DNA of 64,000 bases from Aaosphaeria pasadenensis. Taxonomy: Eukaryota; Ascomycota; Dothideomycetes; Pleosporales. The position numbers and the translations under genes were made by a program. Position 1 is the first letter of the stretch. Each line of letters opens with the position of its first letter. The stretch covers positions 124,001 to 188,000 of the forward strand of contig JAKLMB010000027.1 in the NCBI GenBank assembly GCA_022813625.1. The letters are read 5' to 3'. Shown here in pieces: positions 34,970-46,661 of the stretch. The notes below the pieces were generated by a model. That model was not told the origin of the DNA and searched no databases. It saw only the letters and a program-made list of their open reading frames with translations.

Positions 34970-37089
34970 TGCAACTCATGAATGATCAGTTTGCACAACA
35001 CGCCCTTTAATTCGCTTCCCTTGTATTAACTATCGTTTACGTGGACATGTCAACGAGCCTCTCGGATACGTTTTGAAAGGACCGCGCCACTTCTCTGTCC
35101 ACAATGTTTCCGGATTGACCATATTATGCTGCGCTGTGTTTATTGAATCTGTTTCTTCTTCCTTTCTTGATAAACCATTAGGGGGCCTATGGCCGGAGTC
35201 GAAGGACCAGGGGGTGTCCTTATCTCAACGCTTTACTGTCCCGATAGGGTTTTCTTTTTATGTAGCGGATACCTCTTAGTTGACGATTTCCTTTTTTTTC
35301 TTTTTCCCCAATGGTTGGTTATGGGGTCACGTTTGGGTTTTTCTTTTTCATGCATTGCGTGTCAGGTCGGGACCGCGAGGTTTCAGGGAATATTTTCGGT
35401 TACGTCTCTCTTGGGGAAAATAAGATCTTAACTGGGGTTCGGAAGGGGGGGCTCATGTATCAAGGAAGAAGGATAACTTTAGTGTAATTCCGCGATTCTT
35501 GATTTCGCCCGCATTCTTTATTTGCTTTCAAGCAAGATGTGTCATTGCGGCGCGCCCATGTTGAGTACTGGGACCTAGCGATAGGAGATGGAGACCAGCA
35601 GATATCGAGCTATGACACAATTATTTGTTGCCACCTACCTACCACGAGATGACCTTCTTGGTGATGTAGTCGTTGTTCTTGTCGAATCACAATGGCCCTT
35701 CCAAACGGATTTGAATGCGTCCGCAGACTGATATGCGGTGCGTTCTGGATGGAGTTGAAGATGCGTTAAGGTTTCGCTGGGTGGTTACTTGCGGGTCTTG
35801 CGTGACCGATCGGACCGAAGGAACGTCAATTCTCCGTCTGGTCCTCCCAACCTCACCTCAACCTCAACCTAACCTCAACCTCAACCTAACCTCAACCTCG
35901 ACCTCGACCTCAACCTCACCTTGCTCTGTGTTGTCAAACATCTGCTCCTACTGAGCACTCATTGAGGATACAGCATCATGAGCACCTAATAGCTCAGGTG
36001 TAGCTTTTGATGTTCAATTGCATCCAAAGAATTCGCGCTGGCTCTTTTCGACAATTTGCAGTTCTCATCTGCGTCACGTGGCTGTTCGTTCTAATTAGGT
36101 AGCAATTGTGCTTTCCATGTCTGTTGTCACGTATGTCCCTTCGTTGTCGTCTCATCTGTAGCTATGGCCAAATTTGCATGCGTGATGCAGTGCGAATGTT
36201 GCCGTTGGGCGCCATCATTGTTGTCACCGTAATCACTGTCAGTATCAACAACAAAGTATCGTGGGAAATGGTCCTTCAACACTGAGAAAGCGTAGCATCA
36301 GTAGTAATAGTTTGAGTATAACAAGCATGCATTTATTCAGGGGGTTGTGCCGTGACATCCATGGTGCTAATGAGTGGCATTTTTACGTATAGTATTCCAG
36401 GTCGTTCCAATGTTGTTTATTCATTTTGAGTTCGCTAGACAACTCATTCCAACATCCTCCCTCTGGCATAACAGACACCACTCTCTCTCAACCCTTGCTC
36501 TTGGCACATTCCTCCATCGCGCGAACATTGCCCCAAAACCTCACCCAAGCTTGGAGACAAGTACTTCCTGTCTTCTTTGGTATCGTCACTTTCTTCATCT
36601 TGAGTGTGGTGGTCGTGGTGCTCCTTCCGCTCCTGTTTTGCTTCATCCGCGTCGACGTGCACTTTACCCCAACAACAAACCAACGACGCGGCGCCCGCCA
36701 CTCCATCATCCTTAGCCCACTCTCAAACTTCTCACCTCACCGCGGCGAGCAATACACGAAGCAAAATCTTGGTCCAATTTTGGCACACTGCGTTTCGATT
36801 GCTTGGGGCTTTCGTCTTTCCTTCACTCATTGACCATTGATGACTTGCATCTCCAATCAACGTTCAGCTTCCCGTCCACTGTAAATAAACAACACGACGG
36901 GGCGATGGAGATTGCTTAACCTGAGATCCCTACAGCAAATCACGAACCGCGCCTTGGTGCCCAGAGCTACGACCCTCGCTCTAAGCAAGACGTGTCTTTC
37001 GGGCTCCATATCGCTTCAGCATCTTATTCCTCTAGCGGAAGTGTCTTCGCTTGGTTGGCGGTTTCCTCCCGCAACCTCGCATCGATACA
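34970..37089. other. Intergenic region between the zinc-finger gene and the Gin4-like kinase
   Basis: It holds the 3' end of the regulator and the kinase promoter. A frame at 36426-36833 has a hydrophobic segment but starts only at TTG and has no support as a gene. A CAACCT-type microsatellite is listed separately. Confidence 0.5.
35849..35920. repeat. CAACCT/CAACCTAA-type microsatellite
   Basis: About 70 bases of CAACCT units with occasional CTAACCT and CGACCT variants. They resemble a degenerate telomere-like CT-rich repeat but are far from the fungal telomere unit CCCTAA in regularity. Confidence 0.8.
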
Positions 37090-40000
37090 ATGGATCATGT
37101 ATATCATGGTCGTCCTCCAACACGTCGACAAGTACTCGGAGATGCCAGCTCGCGTGCTAATGAGGACAAGAGTTCGCACGCACGCCGCAGTGTGAAAGTC
37201 GGTTTGGAAGGGAGCGCCACGTCCTCTCCTGTCCGCCTTCCGCATAACGAGTCTCTCGAGCCTAACGGCAGTCTTGCAGTACGACACCCGCCGGAACCGT
37301 CACCTGAAAACAAACGTCTCTCCGCCGTTATCAATGATGGCGCTCGTCCACACAACCCTAAGCGTGACTCTGAGATATCAAACGCAAGCACCAATGCGTC
37401 AGGTACGAGCCGTCGACGCAAGACCTGCATAGGACCTTGGGAGCTGGGCAAGACTGTAGGGCGCGGAGGATGCTCACGGGTTCGCATCGTTAGACATATG
37501 GGCACGGGCGAGTATGGCGCTGCCAAAATAATCTCGAAAGCTACGGCGGAGAAAGTCAGGGCATTGAGTTTGGCGAACTTGATCGCATCTGCGGAAACCG
37601 ATCCCACCTTGGCTGCCGGCAAGCTCATTCCTTTTGGCCTGGAACGCGAGATCTGTATCATGAAGCTGTTGGACCATCCAAATATCGTACGCCTACATGA
37701 TGTTTGGGAGAATCGTAATGAGTTGTGAGTTCGAGTTTTAGCTCTTAGGTCGGTTTTTCTAACTTTCGTAGGTACTTGATCATGGAATATGTCCAAGGCG
37801 GCGAACTGTTTGGCTACATCGGCGAGCAAGGAAGACTTCAAGAAGTCGACGTCGTTCACTTGTTCCGACAGATCATTGCCGCTTTGATGTACTGCCATCG
37901 CCTGAACATCCACCATCGCGACTTGAAGCCCGAGAATATTCTTCTGGATAGAGAAACCGCAACTATCAAGCTGGTCGACTTTGGCATGGCGGCCTTACAG
38001 CCTGCTGGTAAAAAGCTGACAACTCCATGCGGCAGCCCGCATTACGCCGCACCAGAAGTTATTCGCACAACATCATATGACGGCGCTAAAGCAGACATCT
38101 GGAGCTGTGGTGTCATTCTGTACGTGATGCTTACGGGAACGCCCCCCTTCAATTACTCTGGACAAGACTGCGATCTGAAGCATCTGTTCCGTTCGATTGC
38201 TCTAGCCGATTATGTGATGCCGAATGGGTTGTCAAAGGAGGCACAAGACTTGATTAGACGGATCCTTATCCCGGACCCGAAGCGACGCATCTCCATCGAA
38301 GGCATTTGGAATCACCCCTTCCTTAGTAAATATGATGTTCACTTAGGCTTCATTGGCGATAAAGCGACAGTTGACCACTGGGTGGGCCCAATTCCTTCGA
38401 TATCGGACTGGACCAAGCTTGAGCGGAATACAATCGACCGCGAGCTTCTACGATATCTTCGAACGCTTTGGCACAGTGAGAAGGAACAGACTTTGGTGCA
38501 ACGCCTGCTTAGCAAAGAGTAAGTATATGTACACTTTCCGATCCGCTGTAGCGAACTTCTACTGACCAAATCATAGCGCCAACCACGAAAAATACTTCTA
38601 TTCAGCACTGCTCAAGTTTCGTGATAGTTATTTGGAAGATTATTCTCCGGGCCCTGATGTTGTTGGATATTCTACTAGTGATCATCATCATTGCGCCAAG
38701 TCATCCCCGCAAAGCCGCAAATCTGCCCCGTCCTCATGGCACAAGCATTCTCAATCTGGTTTCTCAATCCTGAACGACGAACATTTGTATTCCAAACACA
38801 GCTTCTACGAACCACCACCCTCATCAGATGCCAGTTATGACCCTTTCCGAGCATCTAGAGACCCAATCATACCAGGTCAAAGCCTTACTCATAATGTCAC
38901 CATCCACCGTGGCTCAGGCAGCACAGACCGTCAACGACCAGCAACGGCTTTGGGCCATCGTACGGGAAGCTCGCTACGTGTTCAAGCTATTAGGAACAAC
39001 TCCCAGCGCCAAAGTTCTGTGGCATCGCGTGGTTCCTCCAAATATAGCAGTCCTTCAGCCCGTTCACAGCGGTCAGTTGGCGTCAAACGGAGGTCCGTAT
39101 CGCGCTCATCCATGGCAAGTTCGCACTGGCCGAGCAGTCCACCTGTTCTAGTTCGTCCTGGCAGTATCGGGAAGCGTGGTGTTAGTTTCTCGCATCTACG
39201 ACGAAGCTCAGCCTGCACGATGGGCACTGGAAGTTCGAGTCCTCGCTACACGCCAGAGCAGCGCAAGTTTCTCAACAGGCGTTCTCGTGATTCCGTCACT
39301 CCGTCACCCCTCTCTCCCCCGCCTCTGCCATCGCCACTCGCCAACAAAGGTTCGGCCAGAACGCCAGTCAAACCACCCGTGGCTCGATTGAAAATTCGCA
39401 AACCGGAGAGCCCCAGCAAATACATACAGAGTGAAGCGAGAAAGGTCAGCACAGAGCTTGAAAAGGTCATGGAGGAAGCTTTCAATCGCGCTTCGATCGG
39501 TGAAAGTATTCGGACTTCGAACACAGATCCGTCCAAGGATGCATCTGACTACATGACCCCACCAACTTCAGTCTCCAATGGGGACTCCATTGGTAGTGTG
39601 CTTGTTACCCCATCCAATGCTAAATCGACCCCTCAAAGCCGACCCCTTCCTCCAGTTCCTAATGAGACGCCAAATACATACGTGCACCGTAAGCTGGCCG
39701 AAACTCGAGCCGACATTGCTTTTCGAGCAGCACAAGGGGGCGAGAATACAGCACATTTCAATGAGATTCTCGCTAAACTGGATATACTTATGGATCCTAC
39801 GGTCAATATTGCGCAACGTGCTTCCTCAGCGCCTAATAGGTCTCCAGAGCAGAGCAGTCTATTGCCAGCTATCTCCGAAGAGGTCAAGTCTGATGGAGAT
39901 AATCAGTACGAGCCCTATAGCTCACCCTATAGAGCTGTTACTGATCCAGTCAGGCCAAAACTGCAGGGTCGCCGGGCATTGACCGATCATCCTTCCACTA

Positions 40001-41214
40001 TACGGGTCGTCGAGCAATCCCCTACACGAATTGCACCCCTGAATATACGTAAGCGGAGTGGTGCCAGCACGCTTTCAAAGAGCGCCAACGATCGACTCAC
40101 AGGTTGGTCGAACCCTGCTACCACCCGAACGGTGCAATCTTCGCAAGGCCTACATAACAAGTCTGCATTGGACGAATGTGACGAACGCACTACTGCGAGC
40201 CCACAGCCAACAGATTCGTCGAAGGCTGGCGCAGCGATGAAAAAGAAGAAGCCCCTGTGGTTTCGGCGCAACATGGAAGCTCAAGAAGAAACGAAGAACA
40301 AACCACACGTCGGTTGTCTGCAGATTCCGGAGGCATGGCAAGGTCTCGACGATCGTCTTCAGAAGCACAGGCCCGCCAGTCCTATCCGCAATGTTGAGTC
40401 TCGACATACAAGAGGAAGCACTAGTAGTGAGTTTGCAATCCGGCAACCTGGAATGGAACCTACGAAGAACGAGTTTGGCAAGGAGCGGAAAGGATTCTTG
40501 GGTCTCTTTAGCAAAAAGGCCAAGGAGCCCAAAGCCAAGGCACCTTTGGTATTGGGTTGTAAGTACTCGCACTCGGTCGTTGAATGCGTATCTTTCTATG
40601 ATACCTATCGATCAGTATATCTTGGGCTCAATTGCTAACTGGCATTCTAGCCGACAATTTCAGTACTTCCTCAATTCTCTCCGATTATGATCTCGAAGAC
40701 GGTTCAGCGGCGTCGCGCAATCGTGCACCAGAATATCAAATGAACTGGCTCTCAAGATTTCTGCACATCAAGCCCGCAAGTGGAGTCTTGTGCTTCCAAC
40801 TTGGCCGTGGCAAAGTTCGTAACGATCTCGTGCGGCTTCTTCGAGACTGGCAACGTTTTGGCGTACGCGATGTCACCTTCGACCGACAGGCCAACACCAT
40901 CAATGCCAGGATTGATAAAAATAATCGTAAGTACCCACACCTATCATGCAAAATCAATGCCTTTGCGACCTTGTGAACTAACAAAGAGTGTCTCAGATCT
41001 TAGAATTAAACCGGTGTCTTTCGTTATTGAGCTCTTCGTCGTCCTGGAACAGGGTCGCCGCGCAAGCCTCTGTTTGGCTCGATTTACTCAGATACGCGGC
41101 GCAGCATCTTCTTTCCGAAAGGTGGTCGATGTTATCGAGGACGTTTGCCGCTCTCGAACTATGCTTGTTGAAGATGAAGTCAGGAAGGCACAAATGTGCG
41201 AGGTTCTGGCTTAA
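37090..41214 (+). CDS. Gin4/Hsl1 (Nim1-related) protein kinase
   Basis: Five exons: 37090-37724, 37772-38518, 38577-40558, 40651-40926 and 40997-41214, all joined in phase, give 1285 residues. The kinase domain covers about 116-395: glycine loop GRGGCSRV, lysine in YGAAKI, a family-typical insert (ALSLANLIASAETD) before the alpha-C Glu, HRDLKPENILL, DFGMAAL and APEVIR. A long Ser-rich, basic central region follows. The C-terminal 120 residues (WLSRFLHIKPASGVLCFQLG, ending with the spliced HLRIKPVSFVIELFVVLEQG) match the KA1-like lipid-binding end of fungal Gin4-type kinases. Such kinases sit at septin collars and link septin assembly or bud/septum formation to Wee1 and the G2/M switch. The start is the first in-frame ATG after an open leader. 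Confidence 0.92.
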
Positions 41215-42057
41215 ACCCAGCCCGTCCAAGACCAAGTGCATAATCGTCTACTTACTGGTGCCTCTGGCCACACTACGTTCGTTGCAATCATGCATGCAAT
41301 ACATGCAACAATTTGGGAACACTTAACGGACGTCCTACCACTTGATGTTCTTTCTCAAACGCTGGAGAACCACTTTGCAGGCCATCGTTTGGGTTTCTTG
41401 GCTCATTGACAGTCGTGTACAGTTGCTCGGGTTAAAGACCTCAGGCTCGCATTTTGTACATCTTGTTTGGCCTTGCAAGGAGTAATTCCATGCTCGCCTT
41501 TGCTCTGTGGGTATTGCCTTGGGCTCAAAGTTTTTATCCCCCTTTTAAAGAGGCTACTTGCTACCAACAAGTTCCCAAGAAAATTAATTTCTTCTCTTTC
41601 CATTCGGTACATTGTCTTTAGAGAAGGACTGTTTCACTAGGAAGTGTAAGGGTGCATACGGAGTTCAGGGAAATTCGAAGTAGTGTGAAAATGGAAGATA
41701 ATGGTAATTTGTATTGCATTGCATCAAGACGAATGATAGTCTCAAGTCCTAATATTGACCATTGAATGCGAAAGTATAATCATTCCTTTGAGCTGAATCT
41801 GTACTCTTTGAATTGATGAGTTTCGAATGATGAGTGTGGCGATGTGACGTGCAGTCTTTCCCCTTCCGGTTTGGTGCAATCACGTGCACTTTGATATCGT
41901 TCTCCGGAGCCCAAGTCCCCACCCAGCCACAACGATCGGTTCGGCGAATCCTTTAACCGACCTTCCCACAACCGAGTGCACAACGAACGTCAAAATCAAC
42001 GACACGACAATCGAACCCGACTACTAACCCAACAGGTACCGCAAGACCACCGCCAAC
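41215..42057. other. Spacer and eL24 promoter
   Basis: The 3' end of the kinase gene and the promoter of the ribosomal protein gene. One TACGGAGTT variant is at 41658-41666. No gene is seen. Confidence 0.5.
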
Positions 42058-42903
42058 ATGCGTACCTACGACGATTCCTTCAGCGGTCAGAAGATCTACC
42101 CGGGCAAGGTGCGTGGAAAACCGTCCTCCGCACAATGGCCTCCCTACGACATGTCGAGATTTCATCCAACACCGAACATGGACCAACGACAGCGAGGGGA
42201 GGCTAAGCGGGATACATTGGGAACTGTTGCTGATGGATAATGTACAGGGCAAGCTCTACGTCCGTGGTGACAGCAAGGTCTTCCGTTTCCAGAACGGCAA
42301 GAGCGAGAGTCTGTTCCTCCAGCGCAAGAACCCCCGCCGAATTGCGTGGACAGTCCTCTTCCGAAGGCAGCACAAGAAGGGTATCTCTGAGGTTAGTGGA
42401 ACCAAATCGCACATTGCAAATATTTTGGGGTTGGGACCGGGCGATTGTGCGGATCGCGAAATGACATTGGGCAATGCATGCGCGTCCGTCGGAATGAATG
42501 TCCATATCATATGGGCGTGCGATGAGTCCCGATGTCATCGCGCCTTCCGCCTACTACGACCCTCACCTAACCTTCCACTTTGTTGAATGTATGTCGCTGA
42601 CTGTCTCGACTACAGGAGATTGCCAAGAAGCGAACTCGCCGTACCGTCAAGCACCAGCGTGCCATCGTCGGAGCTTCTCTTGATGTGATCAAGGAGCGCC
42701 GCAGCCAGCGTCCCGAGGCTCGCTCCGCCGCCCGCGCACAAGCCATCAAGGAGGGCAAGGAGAAGAGGGCCGCCGCCGAGTCCAAGAAGAAGGCTGAGAA
42801 GGCCAAGAACGCCGCCGCCGGTGCCCGTGGCCAAGCCCAGAAGATCCAGAGCAAGCAGGGTTCAAAGGGTGCCGCACCCAAGGTGCAAGCAAGGACTCGC
42901 TAA
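42058..42903 (+). CDS. RPL24: 60S ribosomal protein L24 (eL24)
   Basis: Exons 42058-42108, 42248-42391 and 42616-42903 give 160 residues, the normal fungal length. The first exon encodes MRTYDDSFSGQKIYPGK, the second GKLYVRGDSKVFRFQNGKSE and FLQRKNPRRIAWTVLFRRQH, and the third EIAKKRTRRTVKHQRAIVGA followed by a Lys/Ala-rich helical tail. eL24 bridges the large and small subunits. Introns of 139 and 224 bp are long for this genome and lie close to the start, as is common in highly expressed fungal ribosomal protein genes. A run-on frame through the first donor would give a nonsense tail, which confirms splicing. Confidence 0.97.
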
Positions 42904-43574
42904 GGATTGCGCGCGAGTTGAAAGGGGAGGATGACTGCTGACGCATTGTGGTGTTCATTAAAGCGGGAAGATTACGGCGACCGGCTTTTTTTTTCTCTTT
43001 CTCGGGTTCTCAAATGAAATCAGGGAGAAAAATGGGGATGATGGGAATAAATAACAAAACTACTTTTTTTCTACATTCCGAGCCCCCGGAACCCCTCCGT
43101 TCAGATCTCAGGATCTGGCGATAGGGCAACAAATGCAATTCATGTCCTCATGATGACCTTGTTTCTTCCGGTTTGCCCCTGGTGCTGTGGAGGATCACAC
43201 AGGTAGGGTCGCAGACGTTCTCTAATGGCACAAAAGATTCAAAAAGTTCAATCATTATTGTCGACATGCTTGCTTCACGGTGAAGGCTCAAAAATCTCAT
43301 TGCAGGTCCGGACCAGCGTCATGACATAGCCATGTCGACTTCATGCTGACACAGTACAACTTTATGCAAGCACCTGCCATGTAGGCTTAACCCAATCTTG
43401 CGTCAATACAGAAAACGACATTCGCTCATTTCGTTCACAATCGCTGGTCCGAATACTATCACAGTATGACATCACGATACGTCGCCTATCAACAATTGGG
43501 TATATACACGTTATGGTCACTGTTCAGGGCCATGCATTCGCTTTCTGCACCCTGGCAATATGACCACCAGCTAA
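42904..43574. other. Convergent 3' flanks
   Basis: The spacer between the end of eL24 (plus) and the end of the next gene (minus). T-rich runs at 42987-42996 and 43064-43072 may lie in the eL24 3' UTR. No gene is seen. Confidence 0.5.
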
Positions 43575-45037
43575 TCACGACCACACACAATTTTCTAGCT
43601 CATCGACTTCCCGATCGACGGAGCATTGCTGCGGCGGCTCAAGGATAATCACCCATTGCTCCTGGGGTTGGAAGCATTCCGCTGAGCTTACGGCGTCCCA
43701 ACCCTCATGAAGTGGCTCTGCTACTGGTACCATCTCCCAGTCCGCAGACACTGGTCCGGATTCCGACGAGGGGAGAGTCGAGGAAGTGAAGTCTTCGTGC
43801 TGTGAGGATTCCGCACGGGACTCATTGATGTAGACCAAGTCGGCAGCACAAGACTCTCCAACAGAAACCTCTTGCTCTAACGCCACCACGGCCACCGCAT
43901 TCATCCCCCATCCTAACGCTCTCTCCAGCTCTCGCCAAGCAGCCATGAACCCTTCAACCGAGCGCGAGACCTTCTGCAGCACAGCCCTCAACCAGTCTCG
44001 CAGCATCTCCCTGACTTCAAGCGCCCACATCTCCCGCAGCACGCGCTTCAGCATCGCCCCCAGTTCCCTCGCAGGCCTCGTGCCGAGCACCCACATGCAC
44101 GCACTCCCGATCGTATACGCCCACACCCGCACGCGAAGTAGCCGCATGCTGTGATGTTGCAGCTGTGCTGCGGGGACAAGCGAGGAGGAAAGACCCAGCA
44201 CGGAACTCGCGACGTGATTTGTACGGAGAATGCTCGCCAGCGAAGAGAGGCCGTATGTAGCTAGCGGGGGTGCGATGCCCGGCCCAAGTGCTAGCATTGA
44301 TGCTGCCGGACCTGGGGGGTTGATCAGTAAGTTCTTATGAGTTGTGTGTGTGTGTGATGACTTTGAATGCTTCCATGGGCATGACTGCCCGTACCGTAAG
44401 CGGTTACAGACAGCTGGGATATGTATGTATATATGGCAAGATGTTGTCACGTACCGAAAGCACCTCCCAATGCCATGAACTTCAGCATCGACACGACTTG
44501 CCCGGCGATGCTGTTTGGATCTATCGCAGAGTACAATGTACCTGTCGCGAGCTGTTGGAGTTGGAAGTGTGACAGCGAGGTCATGAGTTGGACTGCTTCC
44601 GAGTCAGTTCGGTGTTCGCGTCTGTTATGCTTTGTGTGTGTGTCAATATAGAGACGTATATGAATGTGATCAGGTATCTAGCATAGTATAAAAAAACAAC
44701 TTTGTGCACGTCGTTTAGAACGGCAATACCATACAGACGTACTTAGTATATACCCAACAGGTCCAGGGAGAAGAGTCGATAACAAGGGGCCTGCTAGAGT
44801 TGCTCCGGCAGCGGGTAGGGCGTATCGTTTCGCCATGTGTACGAGTGCTCTGGCACCTTGGTTGCGAGCTAGAGAGAGCAATGAACGTGGAGATTCGCGT
44901 GCGTCCACTCTAGCTAACGCTGGTGCTGCTCTCGTGTTCCAGGATGCTCGACGACGATCCATTGCGGGTTTGGTCAGCCAGGGGACGCGGTCGATGATTG
45001 TATCCTTGGGAAGAGCGTGGGTACACGGTTCCGTCAT
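43575..45037 (-). CDS. Gly/Ala-rich hydrophobic protein, possible divergent ISG12/IFI6 relative
   Basis: Three exons fit by phase: 45037-44743, 44592-44455 and 44311-43575 (introns 150 and 143 bp, donors GTACGT), giving 389 residues. Exon 1 ends in a hydrophobic, Gly-rich stretch ALPAAGATLAGPLLSTLL. Exons 2 and 3 form a second one, MLKFMALGGAFG then PAASMLALGPGIAPPLATYG, with the intron after a Gly codon in phase 1, as in the two clearer ISG12-like genes of this window. A helical Arg/Glu-rich region and an acidic Ser/Glu tail follow. The relation to the ISG12 family is my inference from composition, intron position and the neighbour; it may be a separate family. The gene is divergent from the ISG12-like gene at 45755. 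Confidence 0.6.
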
Positions 45038-45754
45038 CGGCTTGAACAAAATGACAAGTTCTGAATGAAATGAGGACCGGGGAAATAGGTCTCTCGTACA
45101 GGTGTGTGGCTCGCGCTTTCAATCACTCATTGACCGGAAGTGAATCTAGTTGTGGCGGACGGCAGCACGTGCTGCTCTTTTTCACTCATCATATGAACGA
45201 CGGTTGCTGATAGACAGGGTTCTTTCGAGTTCAAGCCAATAAACATGAGGCATTGATCTCGTGAAATTACTTCGTAAATGGGCCATGTTTATCTGTAAGA
45301 GTGAATTGTGCGGCAAAAGCGTCATAGGAGATAAGACGCTCTGTGGGCAAGCCATGACCGGACAAGACGGAGGGAATTGCAACCTTGACTGGAAATGCTG
45401 ATGTCATATGCTCTAAAGCCTTCGAAAATGGTTCAATGATGTTCTCTAATCCGTGTTATGAAACGCATAGTTACCGGCACCTTGACCTGCTGTTGTACAA
45501 ATTAGGCAGCCAAATGCCATCCACTATCAGTGATGCAATGGTGCAGTCCGACTCCTCCTCACTTCACATTATGAAGCGACCTTATCACAATCATTCAAGA
45601 CCCATTGTGCTACTGGACCACGTATTTAAGGAGCTGGAAGTGCCTATCATGTCCATCATCTCCTTCAAGAACGATTCAATTGCGCTATACTCTCATCATC
45701 TTTGAAAACATTCTCCATCTCAATAGCAAAGCTCTACATCGAAACAATATCATC
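45038..45754. other. Divergent promoter between two hydrophobic-protein genes
   Basis: 716 bp between the minus gene starting at 45037 and the plus gene starting at 45755; it probably serves both. The upstream frame at 45385-45705 has no family support. Confidence 0.5.
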
Positions 45755-46239
45755 ATGGTGTATGGACAACCGTGGAACGAGAGCGAATCGCCGGGAGCAA
45801 ACCCCAACAATGACTGTAACCCAGTCGCCATAGCCACCTGCCTATCCAGAATCGCCGCCATGCCTCTGCTGGTCAGCACCGTAGGCCCATTGATCTTGGG
45901 TGGGATTGGCTTCGGTGCTACGGGTCCCATAGCTGGTAGTATCCCCCCACAATCTTTCCCTTTCCCCAATACGGTGCTTTCCATCCTAAATCCATCGACC
46001 ATCTTACCGTAAAGCAAATCTGACATAGCGCAGGCACGATAGCTCCCGTCATCCAGGCAAGACTCGGTCCCATAGCTGCTGGAAGCCTGTTCGCCAACCT
46101 GCAAAGTGCAGCAATGAGTACCACTTCGTTCTGGGGCGGCTTTGGGGCTAACATGGCCACGGGGGCAACGCACGCTTTTTGTTTGCCCGAGATCATGAGG
46201 TGCATGGATGCAGATGATGCGGGGACAAACGGACGTTGA
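45755..46239 (+). CDS. ISG12/IFI6-16 family small membrane protein (paralogue 1)
   Basis: Two exons, 45755-45935 and 46034-46239, joined in phase 1 across 98 bp, give 128 residues. After a polar start the protein has MPLLVSTVGPLILGGIGFGA, then across the junction GPIAGTIAPVIQARLGPIAA and GSLFANLQSAAMS. The GPIAAGSLFANLQS core matches the animal interferon-inducible 6-16/ISG12 domain (Ifi-6-16), known also from fungi. Animal members are small mitochondrial or nuclear-envelope proteins linked to apoptosis and antiviral responses; no fungal function is established to my knowledge. The intron sits in the Gly-rich core, just as in the gene at 55391. The tail is polar with two Cys. Confidence 0.75.
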
Positions 46240-46480
46240 GACAGAGAGGTATAGAGAGGTCGATAATCACTTTCACGGAGTTTACACAGTGACGAACAGT
46301 GTGATGTAATTTTTTGAAAGTGCGAAACAACGTTTGTGGGAGAGAGCAGGCAGGGTATGAGAAGCAAGAAGTAGTCAGATGTCTTGTTACACAATAGTCA
46401 GCGAATTGTCGGTTGTATGAGCGATGTCTTGATTGAAAATGTTCTACTAAATGAAAATTACGGAATCCTAATCTATGCTC

Positions 46481-46661
46481 TCAATTCAAGTCTTTAGTGG
46501 TGATTTTAGAAGACTTAAGGTGACCAATTTGGACCTCGAAGTGGTAACGCAATGCCCTCAATCGCTTTTCAGCTATATCGTTTACAGCCTCAATTTCATC
46601 TTCTCTCTCCCCTAATAGAGCTAAGAACTCCACCATGATCCTTTCATACTCTGACCTTTTT
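46481..46661 (-). other. Likely continuation of the coiled-coil gene in another frame
   Basis: After the A5 run (plus-strand T run at 46657-46661) the frame one base over reads SEYERIMVEFLALLGERE and continues with EDEIEAVNDIAEKRLRALRY to a TGA at 46481, adding about 55 residues in the same style. Either one base is extra in the run, or a 35-nt intron (GTAATC to GAAAG) is removed. The codon pattern supports real coding. Confidence 0.6.

Noticed and set aside
36426..36833. Frame with a hydrophobic segment upstream of the Gin4-like kinase
   Set aside because: Starts only at TTG and lies where the kinase promoter and leader are expected; nothing else supports it.
42392..42615. Possible C/D snoRNA in the long second intron of eL24
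   Set aside because: A gcgatga word and a ctga word occur, but there is no terminal stem and the C box has a mismatch.
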